A stretch of DNA of 64,000 nt, taken from positions 16,037,463 to 16,101,462 of the forward strand of contig NC_089325.1 in assembly GCF_036669915.1 (NCBI RefSeq), read 5' to 3'. Each line of letters begins with the position of its first letter. The first letter of the stretch is position 1. Under the pieces are notes generated by a model. The model did no database searches, was not told the DNA's origin, and was given only the letters and a program-made list of their open reading frames with translations. The DNA comes from Pocillopora verrucosa (taxonomy: Eukaryota; Cnidaria; Anthozoa; Scleractinia; Pocilloporidae). Below are positions 12,036-23,730 of this stretch, one piece after another. Both the position numbers and the translations under genes were made by a program.

Positions 12036-12209
12036 TGAATTTTTTTCAGGCCTTATTTCTCAACTGCTTAAGTTGAGTATATACTGCGATGATCTTCATT
12101 TGCTTAAAATGTATTTTCCGCAGTACAAATATATGACTTTCATGTATTCTTATCACACCTTCTCCATCTACGGGTATATAACGAACTCACAATTGACCAG
12201 CTCCCAGTT

Positions 12210-12284
12210 GGCTTGATAGCTCAGTTGGTTAGAGCGCTGCACCGGTATTTCGCAGAGGTCATGGGTTCGATTCCCGTTCAGGCC
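12210..12284 (+). tRNA. tRNA-Thr(GGT)-like sequence, third module
   Basis: Third copy, in direct tandem with the second at a spacing of 249 bases and with the same nine-base anticodon loop. Its downstream tail stops after CTTAAAATG, where the right 14-bp target duplication starts. Confidence 0.6.
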
Positions 12285-12373
12285 TGAATTTTTTTCAGGC
12301 CTTATTTCTCAACTGCTTAAGTTGAGTATATACTGCGATGATCTTCATTTGCTTAAAATGAAAATAACTTTGT

Positions 12374-15360
12374 TGCGCGCCTGGCGTAGGTGTATTATGA
12401 ATGTTACTCGACTGCCTACTACATGAGTGCTCTCTAATTGATTACTGTTCGCGTCTAGGTAGGTGAATAAGGGTGGATTCCCACTGTCGCGTAAATTTCA
12501 CGTGCATACACACGTAGCTTTTAGGCGCGTAATTTAAATAGAGGCAATGTTTGAAAGGTCGCACGTAAACGTAAAAGTTGAGCGAGGTTTAGCTTTTACG
12601 TTTACTCGTGGCATTCCACACGTTCTTGTATTTTATTCACACCCTTAACCCTATTTAGACCGGGAAAGGTTTGAAGCCCCCTTTGCTTAAAAGTTGATCA
12701 ATTTCGAAACCACTCAAGCTTTGAGCACCAAACCCAGCGACTTTTCCTAAAAATCATCTGGGGACATTTTAAAGTCGTCGTGACTTGTACGTCAGCATTG
12801 ACGTTACCATGGCAAACGAGTTTTGAGAGCCATATTTTCCAAAACTTGCTGTTTTACTCATTCAATTATACCCTTACACTGTTCTCATACGCCGTCAAGA
12901 AATGCATTGTTATTATTGTGATTCCGTGAGTGATCGACTCCCCACTATCACGTTTAGTCACGAAACAAAGAGTTTAGCGTTTCAAAATGGCCAAAACTCA
13001 CCTAGTTTGGCTTTTCTATCTCACTCTTTAAGTAGAAACGCAACTTTGCAACTGTAAAACCTACAAGGATTAAGAAAAATGAGTATTTGGGGATCAAATA
13101 TCCACTTTCATGGATTTCGAATTTGGAAGTGTTTACACAATTACCGCCGACCCACCATGAAAATTCCTTAACTTCGATACCGCCTTATAGAGATTTCCTT
13201 CAATAGCCCAAGGTAATTCCCAGGTATGTTTTAGATGTATGTCTAAATGTGGGATTTAACTAGAATGAAGTCAATTTGGAGTTATACCACATGTGCAATA
13301 TTGCCGTCGAAAATCAATAACAAAACGGAGTTTTTGTTATCCATAAAACCTATTCCTCATTTTTGAATAATTTCTGCTCGGCGAGTGTCGCTTTTGCTCT
13401 AAAAGAATCTTCTAGTAAAAGAAGAACAGTGATTCTGTTGAAATAAAGTGTCCAAATTTCTCCGTGCGACTTTATTTGCGAACGAGAGGCAAGTTGATGT
13501 ATGCAAATTTCACGTAAATGATTAGCCAATTTTGTGACTCCGACCACAAAAATTGATATTCTAATTTTTCTAAAAAATAAAAAGCTTTTGGCGGGAACAA
13601 TCCACATCAGGTATCTTATCTACCTAAAAGCTACTTATGGACAAAAAACAAAAGAAAGCGATTTTTCAACTCTTGCCACGAAATTAAGATTTTGGTCGAT
13701 ATTTCCTGACCGTCGCTCTTAAAATTTCTTCATGCAGCTGTTTATTTTTTCTGATGCTTGGTATTTGTGACAATAGGTTTTAATTTTATATATGTGCTGT
13801 TACTCACAATGATATAAATAACATCATCAAGTGCTCATGGAGACCATTTGGCTTTCGAAACTGGCTTCCTTTTCCTCTTTGTTTACGTCGTATAAAGTTG
13901 GAAAGATGCGTCCAATTCCCCACTCCTATACCCTCTTCATTCGTCTGACTCAGCCATTCATTAACATAAATTATTTTACTGCCATCCACCACAATGTAAT
14001 CAGCATTTTTTTTTCACAAATTTAGTCTACTGTGCACACAAACCATGTACCTAGAGACAAACGAGATTGTGGGAATTAATTTCAAAACTAATGTATGCAT
14101 AGTGTGTGCATTTGGTTCGGCATGTGAAAGGTACACGTATGAATCGAAGTTGATCTTTTATCGTTCTAGTCGACAGGGTCAGTTGAAAATTAGGTTCGGT
14201 TCATTTAAGGTCGAACATTTGAACTGGGCCTATCTTTCTTATGCTTTGTTTTTATTTTCTTAACGCCAAGGGGGTATTAGTTGTGAATGCCAATCACCAA
14301 GTAAGATATGAATAAATTTGAATTGCCAACTTTTCTGGTTATTTGTTGTTGCAGAAATATCATAAACCTTCTAAATCAGCTTTCCACTCGAAAAGCAACT
14401 TCTGACAAATTGGACCCTTTTGAAATTATCCAAAGCTAATGCTGTGTTTTATGCAGAAAATTACAGAATTTTAACATCAAAAGCAGTATTTAAACGTTGC
14501 CACAATTTGAGCACGTTTAGCTAAGGGATGAAAATTGCGAATGAAAAATACACACCGGCAGAAGCACAAGAAACAAAGTAGCAGTTATTGATTTCTAAAT
14601 TGTGTTTTTCTTAAGAACCGACTAAAATATGACTACAAAAATGAAGAACAGGTGAAGAAAGAGTACTGCACGTTCGAGGTGTCGCTGACGTATATCCGCC
14701 GGTCGATTCCTTTGATAAATAAAGCGCATTTTTATAACTTTTCCTCTCACAGGAAGGATGTGCTTCCAAATTTGAGTTTTCAAAAAGGTGAAATATCTGG
14801 ATTCTTTTTTAAGTTGATGTAAACGATTCCGCGTGGCAGTAAACATTTTTAAAATATTTACACATTTAACACATATTCACTAGTAATCTCAAAGTATTAG
14901 GTGAGAAGTGTCAACAAAATAGGCCTGCCTTTCTTGGATTTACGTAAATTTCCATTGTGTGCCATTGCTTTATTTTTAGTTTAACGCAAGCAATGGCTTA
15001 TCCATGGTTTTTCTGTAAACTGGAAGAACAAAAAGCCCTATGTCCTTGTCAAACCAATTAAAGAAAAGCGACCTTAGGCAAACATAATTTAAAATGTACC
15101 TGTGGTTGGGCGCCCCTCAGCGAGGAAACAAGAGTATGCATATTGTTTAAATGCTTTTTTTTTTAACTTTATAGGAAAAGAGCAATACGTGGGAAAACAG
15201 CGGAAGCTAAGGTTTATTTAAACTTTGAAAAGCATTTTTTTTTTTTGCCGCTAATCGTGATTGATCGTTAATTTGTTTCTAGAATGTGATCTCCCATCCC
15301 TTACAAGTTTAAACACAATTTTAATTTAATCTGAAATTTTTGGACATGGGCGGATACCAA
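12374..15360. other. Non-coding spacer upstream of the first GPCR
   Basis: AT-rich with short unrelated open frames. It contains the plus-strand copy of the small dispersed repeat (about 13652-13722) that is inverted near 7602-7660. No exon, tRNA or clear transposon end was found. A promoter for the downstream receptor may lie at the right edge, but I see no diagnostic motif. Confidence 0.35.
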
Positions 15361-15527
15361 TATTGACTTTGGTTGGTAAACATTCAGAAAACCAAACAGA
15401 ACGTTTCTTTTATAGTCGCCCGCGTGCTAATGGCCTGCCACACGTCTTTCAATCTTTACGAGCACAGTCGATCGGCGTTCTTGAACCCGAATATAAAATC
15501 GTAGCTCAAAGCAATTGGCCAGTCAAG

Positions 15528-16619
15528 ATGAGCAATAACGCCACAGCTAACGGAACTGCGACATCTATTAATTGCTCAGAATATCCCACAGCGGAAAGGG
15601 TGGCTAAAACCTTGGCATACTGTGTTATAATCGTTGTATCTCTCACTGGAAATATTCTTATCGGATCAATCGTGTTCAAAGTAAAATCCATGAGAAGAAC
15701 CATCAACTACCTCATCGTTAACATGGCTATGTCCGACCTTATTCTTCCAATATTTGCTGTCCCGAGGATTCTCACACGATTGTACCTCGGCTACTGGCTC
15801 ATAGATGGACATTTTGGTTCGGCGCTTTGTAAACTGGTGTACTTCTTACAAGACGTCTCCAACGCTGTATCTATACAGTCATTGGTCTTGATAGCAGTGG
15901 ATCGATTTGGAGCCGTAGTGTTTCCTCTCCGTCGACCAGTTGTCAGCGCCAAGCTTTGCCCGTATTTTATATTATCGACGTGGATTGTTGCCATGGCTCT
16001 TCATTCCCCATACTTCTTTGCCCGCAAACTTGACTACTCGGAAGGACTACTAAGATGTGCTCTGCAGTGGGAGGAAGCCTTCGGAGAATCATCCTCTGAA
16101 GCGAGCTACTATGTAGCAATGTTTCTATTATTGGCGGTGATTCCTTTCGCGTTGATGTCAATACTTTATTCCATCATCATCCTGAATCTCAGGGCTCAAA
16201 AGATACCAGGAGGGGAATCAGTGAGGGCAGAAGAACTTGAAAAACGAATGAAGAGGGACAGAAGCGTGCTTCAGATGGTCCTAGCCATCGTTATGGGATT
16301 TGCATTGTGCTGGGCTCCGTTCAACATTTTTGCGTTTTTGAACTTTTTTGTATGGCACAAACCTCCTAAGCCAAGCTGCAACATACAGCATTTTGCTTTC
16401 TTTGCAAGATTCATGGCTTACGCGAATTGTGCCATCAACCCATGTATCTGTTTTATATTCAGCGGTAATTACCGAGAAGGCCTGAAGAGTTTATTTGGTT
16501 GTTGCTCTCCCAAGTGCGACATTAATTCATGTTTCTGTCCATTGCGTGGGCAATCGTGGAATGTCCAAAGCATGTCATCAGATGAACTAAGAGAAGTCAC
16601 GTTGGCTACTCTTGCATAG
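15528..16619 (+). CDS. Rhodopsin-class GPCR, peptide-receptor-like, intronless
   Basis: This encodes a complete seven-transmembrane receptor of 363 residues for the plasma membrane, starting at the ATG at 15528. The frame is open further upstream, but this start places N-glycosylation sites (N4AT, N8GT, N15CS) just before TM1, as in the family. Conserved points are N42 (TM1), D70 in NMAMSDLILP (TM2), the C101-C177 disulfide pair, D125-R126-F127 (DRY variant), W152 (TM4), P206 (TM5), CWAP 261-264 (TM6) and N304-P305 (TM7). TM7 reads NPCIC rather than NPxxY. The tail has a cysteine cluster (GCC, SCFC) that could be palmitoylated. Overall pattern fits the peptide-binding (NPY/NPFF/orexin-like) branch, common in cnidarians. 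Ligand is unknown. It is on the opposite strand to the 23-30 kb receptors and from a different subfamily. Confidence 0.85.
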   Translation: MSNNATANGTATSINCSEYPTAERVAKTLAYCVIIVVSLTGNILIGSIVFKVKSMRRTINYLIVNMAMSDLILPIFAVPRILTRLYLGYWLIDGHFGSALCKLVYFLQDVSNAVSIQSLVLIAVDRFGAVVFPLRRPVVSAKLCPYFILSTWIVAMALHSPYFFARKLDYSEGLLRCALQWEEAFGESSSEASYYVAMFLLLAVIPFALMSILYSIIILNLRAQKIPGGESVRAEELEKRMKRDRSVLQMVLAIVMGFALCWAPFNIFAFLNFFVWHKPPKPSCNIQHFAFFARFMAYANCAINPCICFIFSGNYREGLKSLFGCCSPKCDINSCFCPLRGQSWNVQSMSSDELREVTLATLA

Positions 16620-17080
16620 AACTCAGAAAAGAAAACTGAAAGTTTAAATTTGGTGGCTTCATTGAAAGCTAAAATTGTAATTCTATCTTTGTCTCTTTGG
16701 CCTTAATCTTTGTAAATATTTAAAGAGATTCATTTTATGTGACAGCGGCTTTGCCAAACAATTCCGTAATTTTCGCATACTTCCTATCCTAATGACGGTT
16801 ATTGTTTATATGTTTCCTTGGAATTGGCAGCTGTCATTTGTTATTCAATCTTCGAAAAATAATGTAAATAATTTTAGTCGTCCGCTATTTACATTGCAAA
16901 CAATTTCTGTTCAAAAACTATATCACTCGATGCGACTCACAGGCTTTTTATAAAATATTCGATAGTCTAAAGCTTTGGTAAATGTATAAAGTTGTATAAA
17001 GCTACAAAGCGAAAAGAAAATCGAATAGTACAGGAACAAATAACAGCAGTTCTAGCAGTCTCTGAGATCAAATCACTTCA
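16620..17080. other. 3' flank of the GPCR
   Basis: AT-rich, with no coding evidence. It probably includes the receptor 3' UTR. Confidence 0.35.
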
Positions 17081-17082
17081 AC

Positions 17083-17480
17083 CTATATCTGAAAGAGTGA
17101 CTTTCCTAACAAGGCCCAAGGGACCAATGGTCTGTCAGCAAGACTGTTGTGGGATTTCATAACTTCCTGAACATAAAAGCAGGGCTCACGCGAAGTGTAC
17201 GCAGCGTAGCCCCATGTTAACAAAAATAGTGGTAACCAATCCAGCCGAAAAATTTGGTAGGGTATGACTGTACGTCCGTACGTACAAGGTGCAACTTTCA
17301 GTTTGCGCAACCAACTGAATTGCGGGATTAAATCTTACCATTACGTAAGCACAAGGGAAACAGTGATAGCATGCGCAAAACAGCATGCGCGATTGCGCGC
17401 GTGACTTAGAAATACCAGGGCTAATATAGGTTGGGTGATGAAACGAGCGGTCCACTCCTCGTGTAAAGTGACAGAGTAGG
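17083..17480. repeat. Dispersed repeat, copy related to 19160-19400
   Basis: Contains the near-palindrome CTGTACGTCCGTACGTAC followed by CAAGGTGCAACT, and a GCATGCGC-rich GC island. A diverged copy with the same order (AGTAACCATCAAGCCGGAAA, CCGTACGTCCGTACAAGG) lies at about 19210-19400, so this is a repeated family in the same orientation. Confidence 0.6.
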
Positions 17481-17505
17481 ACTGGCACGGGAGTCTCTAC
17501 GCGGT

Positions 17506-18306
17506 TGCGACGGCAACGAGGACTTGGAAAAACAAAAGACCTACTTGGCAGAACAATAGCTCAGCACGTGCGTTGAAAAACTTTGTATTTCGGTTCCGGT
17601 GCGACGGCAACGAGGACATGGAAAAACAAAAGACCTAATCGACAGAACAATAGCTCAGCACGTGCGTTTAAAAACTTTGTACATTTCTTAGCCGTCCTAT
17701 GCAAAACAACAACGTGAAATAACCACAATTTGCGTCGTCTGCGAACCGAAACCGCGGTGGCAAATTGTTTTTATTTCCATTTGGAACTCAACGTTTCTTT
17801 TATACGTTATGCTGAAGTTAAGGCGTGGTGCCGTATGAGACAGTAAACACATGCACCATTTTTGAAATTCTAATTAAAGGCAGAAATTTATTTTTTAATC
17901 GAAGTCTTCCTTGGCGCTGCTGTCCTGACTGCTTCAGAATGGTCCCTATTAGGGACCTTTAGCAAACCACGACTGCGACGGCAACGAGGACTTGGCAAAA
18001 TAGAAGATCTAATGGGCAGAACAATAGCTCAGCATATGCGTTTTAAAACATTTCTTAGTCGTCCTCTGCAAAATAACAACGTGAAATCATCAAAATTCAC
18101 GTGGTCCGAGAAAGGAAACCCCGACAGTAGATTATTTAAGTTTCCATTTGGAGCTCAACGCCGCTCTCATACGCTAGGCTGAGGTTAACTTGTGGCGCGG
18201 TAAGAGATGGTAAACGCATTCAGTCATTTGCGAAATTTTCAACTAAAAATATGTACTCATTTGCTTCCTTGGCGTTGCCGTCCTAACTGCTAAAGGTAAC
18301 TATTAA
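17506..18306. repeat. GCGACGGCAACGAGGAC repeat family, tandem copies
   Basis: Three starts of the motif TGCGACGGCAACGAGGAC lie at 17506 (short copy, about 90 bp), 17600 and 17974. The last two are about 370-bp direct repeats with the same internal order (AACAATAGCTCAGCA, AACAACGTGAAAT, CATTTGGAACTCAACG). Another copy is in reverse orientation inside a WDR19 intron (about 60360-60571). No coding capacity is seen. Confidence 0.75.
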
Positions 18307-18788
18307 GTCGTCAATGTCCAGAATCTCTTTCTCTTTCTTCTAAGACTTTCTAGTAATGTGCCATGGTTAAGCAAGTGTTTGACGGCCTTGTCACGCTGCT
18401 CAATGAGCTTATATCTGCATTAATTTTTATTGATATTTCTTGGTGCAAGTGGCTAAAAATTCTACTTCACTTTGAAGTCTTCAAAAGTTTGCTTTGGCTT
18501 CGGATCACGACCTTGTTGCCCGCGCATATCGGAAAAGCGACTGTTCCCAATTCCTTCCACCCCCAAATCCTACACATGCTATAAAGCGATAAGTTTTCGT
18601 CGATATAGGAAAAATTTGGCTAGAGATAAATGGAGATAACAGAGTTATATATCATCAAAGTTCTTTACTTTTGTTGAAACCAACTCGTGGATTACCACGC
18701 CATTACAAATAAACAAACAAGATCTCTAAAGGCGTCAAAAAAAAATTATCTTCAGCTAGTAAAGATGAATTGAAGCTGAAGCAAAAAC

Positions 18789-19132
18789 GTATCTGCATTT
18801 GAATGGAGAGTCATGGGAAAGACTGTAGATAGTAAACGTTATTAATTGGATAGATAATGGCAAGGTTAATTCACTTTTTCAGGTTAGCATAATTAAAAAG
18901 CAGCACGATCTGAAAATATGGGTTATCATTGAAAGGAGATCGATGTCGTCGTTGTGCCTGCTCGTATCTGCAATTTGAATGGAGAGTCACAGGAAAGACT
19001 GTAGATAGTAAATGTTATTAATTAGATAGATAATGGCAAGGTTAATTCACTTTTTCAGGTTAGCAAATTAAAAAGCAGCACGATCTGAAAATATAGGTTA
19101 TCATTGAAAGGAGATCAATGTCGCCGTTGGGC
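18789..19132. repeat. Tandem duplication, period 174 bp
   Basis: Two adjacent copies start at 18789 and 18963. Shared landmarks are GAATGGAGAGTCA, AAAGACTGTAGATAGTAAA, GCACGATCTGAAAATAT and TTGAAAGGAGATC. They differ by a few substitutions and one- or two-base indels. Confidence 0.85.
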
Positions 19133-19209
19133 CTGCTCGATGTTCACGCACTATTTTAGCTGCTCTCTCCAAACATATCAGGGAACTCACAGCGCGCAAA
19201 GGGCGCGCA

Positions 19210-19400
19210 GCATATTTATAAGAAATGGTAGTAACCATCAAGCCGGAAAATTTGGTTTGGTATTCGACCGTACGTCCGTACAAGGCGCTACTATTAACAT
19301 CCGCGGCCAACTGGAATGCGGCACAAGTATAGCCATTAAGTAACTGGAAAGGGGAGGGATAAGGTAATGTGTCGGCGCGATTGCGAGCGCAACTTGAAAA
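19210..19400. repeat. Second copy of the 17.1-kb dispersed repeat
   Basis: Diverged copy of the 17083-17480 family, same orientation, sharing the CGTACGTCCGTAC core and the following CAAC-TGGAATGCGG stretch. Confidence 0.55.
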
Positions 19401-19554
19401 TTCCACTCGTGTGCCTCAGGAAACACTGGTAGAATATGATTAAAAGCGAATGCTAGAGTGCCGAACTTAGGTGCAGCGTGCCGCAGGCACAACGCTAAGC
19501 GTTGTACGAGGGCTTCACGTGGAGCCGCTAAGGAAAGAATTTTTAGGTGGAATC

Positions 19555-20280
19555 AGCTTTGTTGCAAGGTAAACAACCTACGCTGATCGATTAAAAATGG
19601 TCGAAACTGTTTTCAATTTCTAACCGTGAATGAAGAAAACGTCTAAGGAGCAATACATGTCCATAGTGATAATATATATGCATATGCATATGCATACTAC
19701 GCCTTTGAATGATCGGGATTCTGATAAAACTGATAATCGTACCAGTTCGTAGAGATTGCTTTTTATTTTTAGTGAAGATCTTTCAACAAAAAGAAAGTGC
19801 ATCAATGAAAATCCTGTCTTTCAATCTGATCTAAGCCAGAATAATTCCATAGCTAGTTTTTTGTGGCTTCATAACAGAACTTTGGAGCACGAAATCTGAT
19901 ATTCTGATGTTTGGGTTTGACTTTCCGAGCAGGATTTGGATGTTTTTTTCTGATAAAGTAAAGCTGATAAAGTAAAGCAAATAATACATGTATTCTCGTG
20001 TGTTAGAACACAATGCACACCATCATGGTTTTTTTAGTATTACGAAAAGCAAACAGCATATTTTTTTTCTATCTTTTCTTTAGTCCCACTATGTTCAAGT
20101 TTCAGTCCAACACCTGTTACAACTTATTGTATTCGAAAAAGGTAAACCCTTGGACCTCAAAATACTGCTAAATCCAAATAACGTATTTTTTTGTGTGTGT
20201 TGTAAGAGCACAATGAACGTTTATCTGATCACAGTTTTTTGGTGTTTTTTTTTAAGTTTCCCTCTTTGTTTCCTCTAATA
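19555..20280 (+). repeat. ~700-bp SINE-like repeat, copy 1
   Basis: Homologous in order to copies at 25620-26230 and 26700-27330. Shared landmarks are GTAAACAACC-ACGCT/ACACT, CTTTCAACAAAAA, TGTCTTTCA, GAGCACGAAATC-GAT, AGAACACAATGCAC and GGACCTCAAA. The middle contains a decayed tRNA-like block (GTGGCTTCATAACAGAACTTTGGAGC), clearer in the other copies. This copy is the most diverged of the three. Confidence 0.65.
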
Positions 20281-20574
20281 ATTCAAGGCGCGTGTCGTGG
20301 AAGATCGTTATTAATTTGCCTATCAGGGCTTCTTCTAGTCGGTCGTGACGAGCTGAAAGTGGACGCGGAAAAACGGACAAGCGAGCATGTGTGACTGCTC
20401 GCCGTTTTTAGCGCACCCACTTTTTCGCTGTTCTCTAATAATTGGGAGCCTGGCATAGTCTAAAAATTGTATTTGTGTTCCTCCTTGAAGGGATATCAAT
20501 GCTTTGAATGCTTTCCACGATTAGCAAAGTTCTTGAAAAAAACATTTAATCAATGGCAACTTGCTTTCTCTATG

Positions 20575-22060
20575 TCAATACGGCTTTCGACCAAAAAATT
20601 CAACATGCAACTGTTTACTTGATATTACTGAAGAACTTGATACTTTTCTTCGTCAGGGAAACTATGGTGCCTTTAGTTTCTTAGACTTAAGTAAAGTTTT
20701 CGATATTGTTAACACCTCATTTTATTAGACAAGCTTAATTATTATGGATTACAAGAAAGAGAAATAAGCTGGTTTTGGTGCAAGTGCATATCAATATGCA
20801 ATATGCATGTCATATGCAAGTGCATATCAATAATGTTACCTAAGATTTAACCTTAACTCTTCTGGTGTACCTCAACATTCATTATTAGCACCTCTCTTAT
20901 TTCTTATTTGTATTAATGACTTCATCAAGTCTACTGCTTACTTTTCAACAAGATTATATTTAGATGACATAATATTAATGGCCTCTGAAAGCAATCTGGA
21001 TGTTTTATTAACTGATATAAACAACCATCTGTGACAAAATATCGTTAGAAGTATGCAGGCATAAATTACCGAGCTCTATATACAAGCGGCGAAAATAAGC
21101 ATGTGCGATTGAACTTATCACAATGAGCGCGCGACTAAAGGTTATATAACAATAAGCGGATTCGGGGTATAGTCAGCGATTTCGCGGTCTTTGAACGTTT
21201 GACTGCTGGCTTTTTTTAACTTAAACTTATCGTTACACCATCTACCTGCTGTCTACAAATGGTTGAGCAGTAAAAAATTAACCGTAAACCTTACTAAACT
21301 CAGTATCTCAATTTTATCCCCAGTCAAATGGAAAATTGTAATTTGTATCCACCGTTAACTGTAGCAAATGTTTGTTTATAGTAGGCTTCAGGCATCAAGT
21401 ACCTTACTGTTTATATCAACTTCCATCTTACTTGGCATGACCCCATTGATTACACCTGTGGCAAAATTAACAAAGATCTAGACGTTTTGACAAAATTAAA
21501 GCATTGCTTATCAACTGCAACAATTATCTAAGTGTTTATTTTCTCTTATTTATCCTTATCTTAAATATGGCTGTACACTGTGGGTTGATAATTATAGTGA
21601 TCCTCTATCTAAAGTTATCAAGTTAAGGTGCAAAGTTAGTAAAATTATTTATCATGTGCCTTTAATGGCTCAATCAATCCACATTACGTGTCTCTAGGTT
21701 TCTTGAAACTTCCCGATTTTGTTAAACTTGCTACATGTTTACTCAGTTTTTTTTATGAATATCTTAATAACGACAATTTTTCAGCCTAAATATTTCACTT
21801 ATATCTGAGCTAGATGATCATAATAGCACTTGCAGTGTATGCCTAAATCCACAATTAATACCATCATATTGCACAAACATAAGATTTTACCCATCAATTA
21901 TCGGTACATATTTCTGGAATAGTATTCCTTAAACAATTAGATAAAAACTAACTAAAAAATTGTTAAAAAGACAATTTTAAAATTACCATTTAGTTCAATA
22001 CTAACATGTTTAATTGCTTAGTTTCCAATTCTGTTGCAAATACTCGTCTTGATGTTGACA
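20575..22060 (+). pseudogene. Dead non-LTR (LINE, CR1/jockey-like) reverse transcriptase
   Basis: Frames with many stops and frameshifts preserve the order of a LINE reverse transcriptase. QYGFRPKNST lies at about 20580, FLDLSKVFDIVN at about 20675 and VPQHSLLAPLLFLICINDF at about 20870. The catalytic block YLDDIILMASES follows at about 20955 (YADD position, with both aspartates kept). LTVNLTK comes next, then thumb/RNase-like motifs KYLTVYINFHLTW and a GCTLWVDNYSDPL-type segment (about 21400-21610), and a C-terminal GTYFWNSIP at about 21905. An unrelated segment of about 170 bp (21040-21210) seems inserted after the catalytic motif. No start, endonuclease domain or intact frame was found. 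Confidence 0.75.
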
Positions 22061-22079
22061 AACTATTTTGACCACTCGT

Positions 22080-23080
22080 ACCGAGATAAAAACAGTTCAC
22101 ATCTTTCTCTTAAAAAGTGTTACTCGAAACTCGTGCGAGTTGATTAAAGCGAGATAAAGCACCGGTCAAATGATTTCACACGCGCACTTATATGGATAAT
22201 TTGCGATTATAAAAATGGAGAATTTAAATGAGACGCAGTTTTTCGCAGTTTGTAAAGGAAATTCGAATTTTCTAAGGCCGAGACTTATATGCACATTGTT
22301 CAGTTCTAGACTTAACCCATTTTGTGGTGGTTTAAAATCTCGCACTTTCTTTCACACTTTGTACGACGGCGTGCTGAAGTCATCCGTAAGCTTAGCCGTG
22401 CTGGCAGTATTTATTATTTAGTGCGTTTGGATCGTTGGATAATTGACACAAAAACACCAGGAAACCATCAATCGTATAATCAACAAGTTTATTTGAAGGA
22501 ATTATTCGATCTGAAACATACAATTATGCAATGTAATTATGAAACATTCGAGTATTTACAAGACCGATTATAAAAGTGGATAATAAACCGACAGTACAAG
22601 CTAAACTAATTGAAACTTACTTCTGTCGCCGGTTTCCCGTTGAATTGATCATTCGGTGTAACTTCTATAAAACTGGTTAGCAAACGCGTGTAAGAACTGA
22701 ACTGAACTTAACTGAAACCTAATGAACTTGATATAGAAAACGATTAAAAGTGTCAATTACATTGTTTGTGATCATTGTCAAATGTGTGAAAAATGAAGAA
22801 CCAGAGCCACACAAGATATCCGTGATGATAAACAGGTCTATGTTAACGGTGGACAGTAGACTGTGCAGTAAGGGTAGAAGTCATTGGTTGTTATCTTTGC
22901 CGTTCCGTGGGTTTGTGAGAAAAAGTATCAATTCCCGGATAATAAATAACAACGGCGCACAAAGCACAGTGGTTGAGCTTGGTTACATACAAATTTCTTG
23001 CGCAATTCTATCTCTGAGGGTTTTTTTTTCTTTTAAAGACAACATTTTACATTACTTGGAGCAGTAGCCCTAGTCAAAAC
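22080..23080. other. Spacer between dead LINE and GPCR cluster
   Basis: Only short open frames without recognisable motifs. One 105-codon plus-strand frame (22750-23067) has no family features and I do not call it. Confidence 0.35.
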
Positions 23081-23082
23081 TT

Positions 23083-23730
23083 CTATGTTGCTTGGTGTTT
23101 CTCGCTTTCCACTACTCTATCTTTGCTTTCACAAACGGTGTGTAATTTCGTAGAGGAGACCACTTGAACTAATCCGGCTTCATTCCTGGGAATAGATGTC
23201 AGCTCAAATGCTTCACGACGTTTTGGGATGAATCTAACAATTGCCTTCCGAACTCTGGACTGGATGAATAAACCAGATATGGCATTGCACAGACTACGGC
23301 GATAAATTCCCAAGAAGCAAAAATATATAAACGGATTCAAAGCGGTGTTGGCGATCACAAGGAACTCAGCAGTGAATGCAAAAGCAGATGAGGCGCACCA
23401 CGCATTTTGAGATTCCCCGGAAAATGTCAAAAGAAGCAGATTAATATTGAGTGGAGCCCAACAAACAGCAAATATTACAACAATCGTCACCGCCATTCTC
23501 AACACATTTTTGTGCATTTTATCGCGGGAAATTCCTCTGCGAACTTGGCCCCTTATAATATTCTTTTGCCTTAGCAAAACTAACACTGTAACTGTGTATA
23601 TGCCAGCTAAAAGACTAAACGGAATTAAAATCACCGAAATACAAAGAAAGGTGATATAGAATTTCCCAGTCGAGGGCTCTTCAAAAGCAGGCTCCCAGGA
23701 TGCAATGCAGTACACTTCAGAGTTACAATC
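23083..23730 (-). pseudogene. GPCR C-terminal half (TM5-TM7 and tail), 5'-truncated duplicate
   Basis: Paralogue of the two intact receptors downstream, starting in extracellular loop 2 (NSEVYCIASWEPAFEEP) and running through TM5, CWAPLNINLLL (TM6) and ALNPFIYFCF (TM7) to a TAA stop. TM1-TM4 are missing. The open frame itself is clean for over 200 codons. It breaks at 23728-23730, where the sequence switches to CAATCTTTCTAATAAC, the same bases that occur 3' of the intact copy at 28697. So the truncation is a rearrangement junction: the 3' flank of another receptor copy replaces the 5' half. Without TM1-TM4 it should not form a receptor. Its divergence in loop 3 and tail shows it was an old distinct paralogue. 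Confidence 0.8.

Larger units (their letters stand above)
11619..12359. mobile_element. 741-bp palindromic composite SINE-like element with three tRNA-like modules
   Basis: The unit is a 75-nt tRNA-like sequence, a GGCCTGAA-T7-CAGGCC hairpin and a ~150-bp tail (starting CTTATTTCTCAACTGCTTAA). One minus-strand unit (tRNA part 11738-11812) is followed by two plus-strand units in direct tandem (11961-12035 and 12210-12284, period 249). The last unit is cut short in its tail at the point where the right target duplication begins. Head-to-head units make the whole block a near-perfect palindrome. Copies are nearly identical, so the structure is young. A 14-bp duplication flanks it (11605-11618 and 12360-12373), so the composite seems to have been inserted as one piece, or to have expanded after a single insertion. 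Confidence 0.85.

Noticed and set aside
15506..16161. Minus frames across the GPCR
   Set aside because: Antisense shadows of the clear receptor gene.
22750..23067. 105-codon plus frame
   Set aside because: No domain, signal peptide or splice support. Long enough to note but not beyond chance in this AT-rich region.
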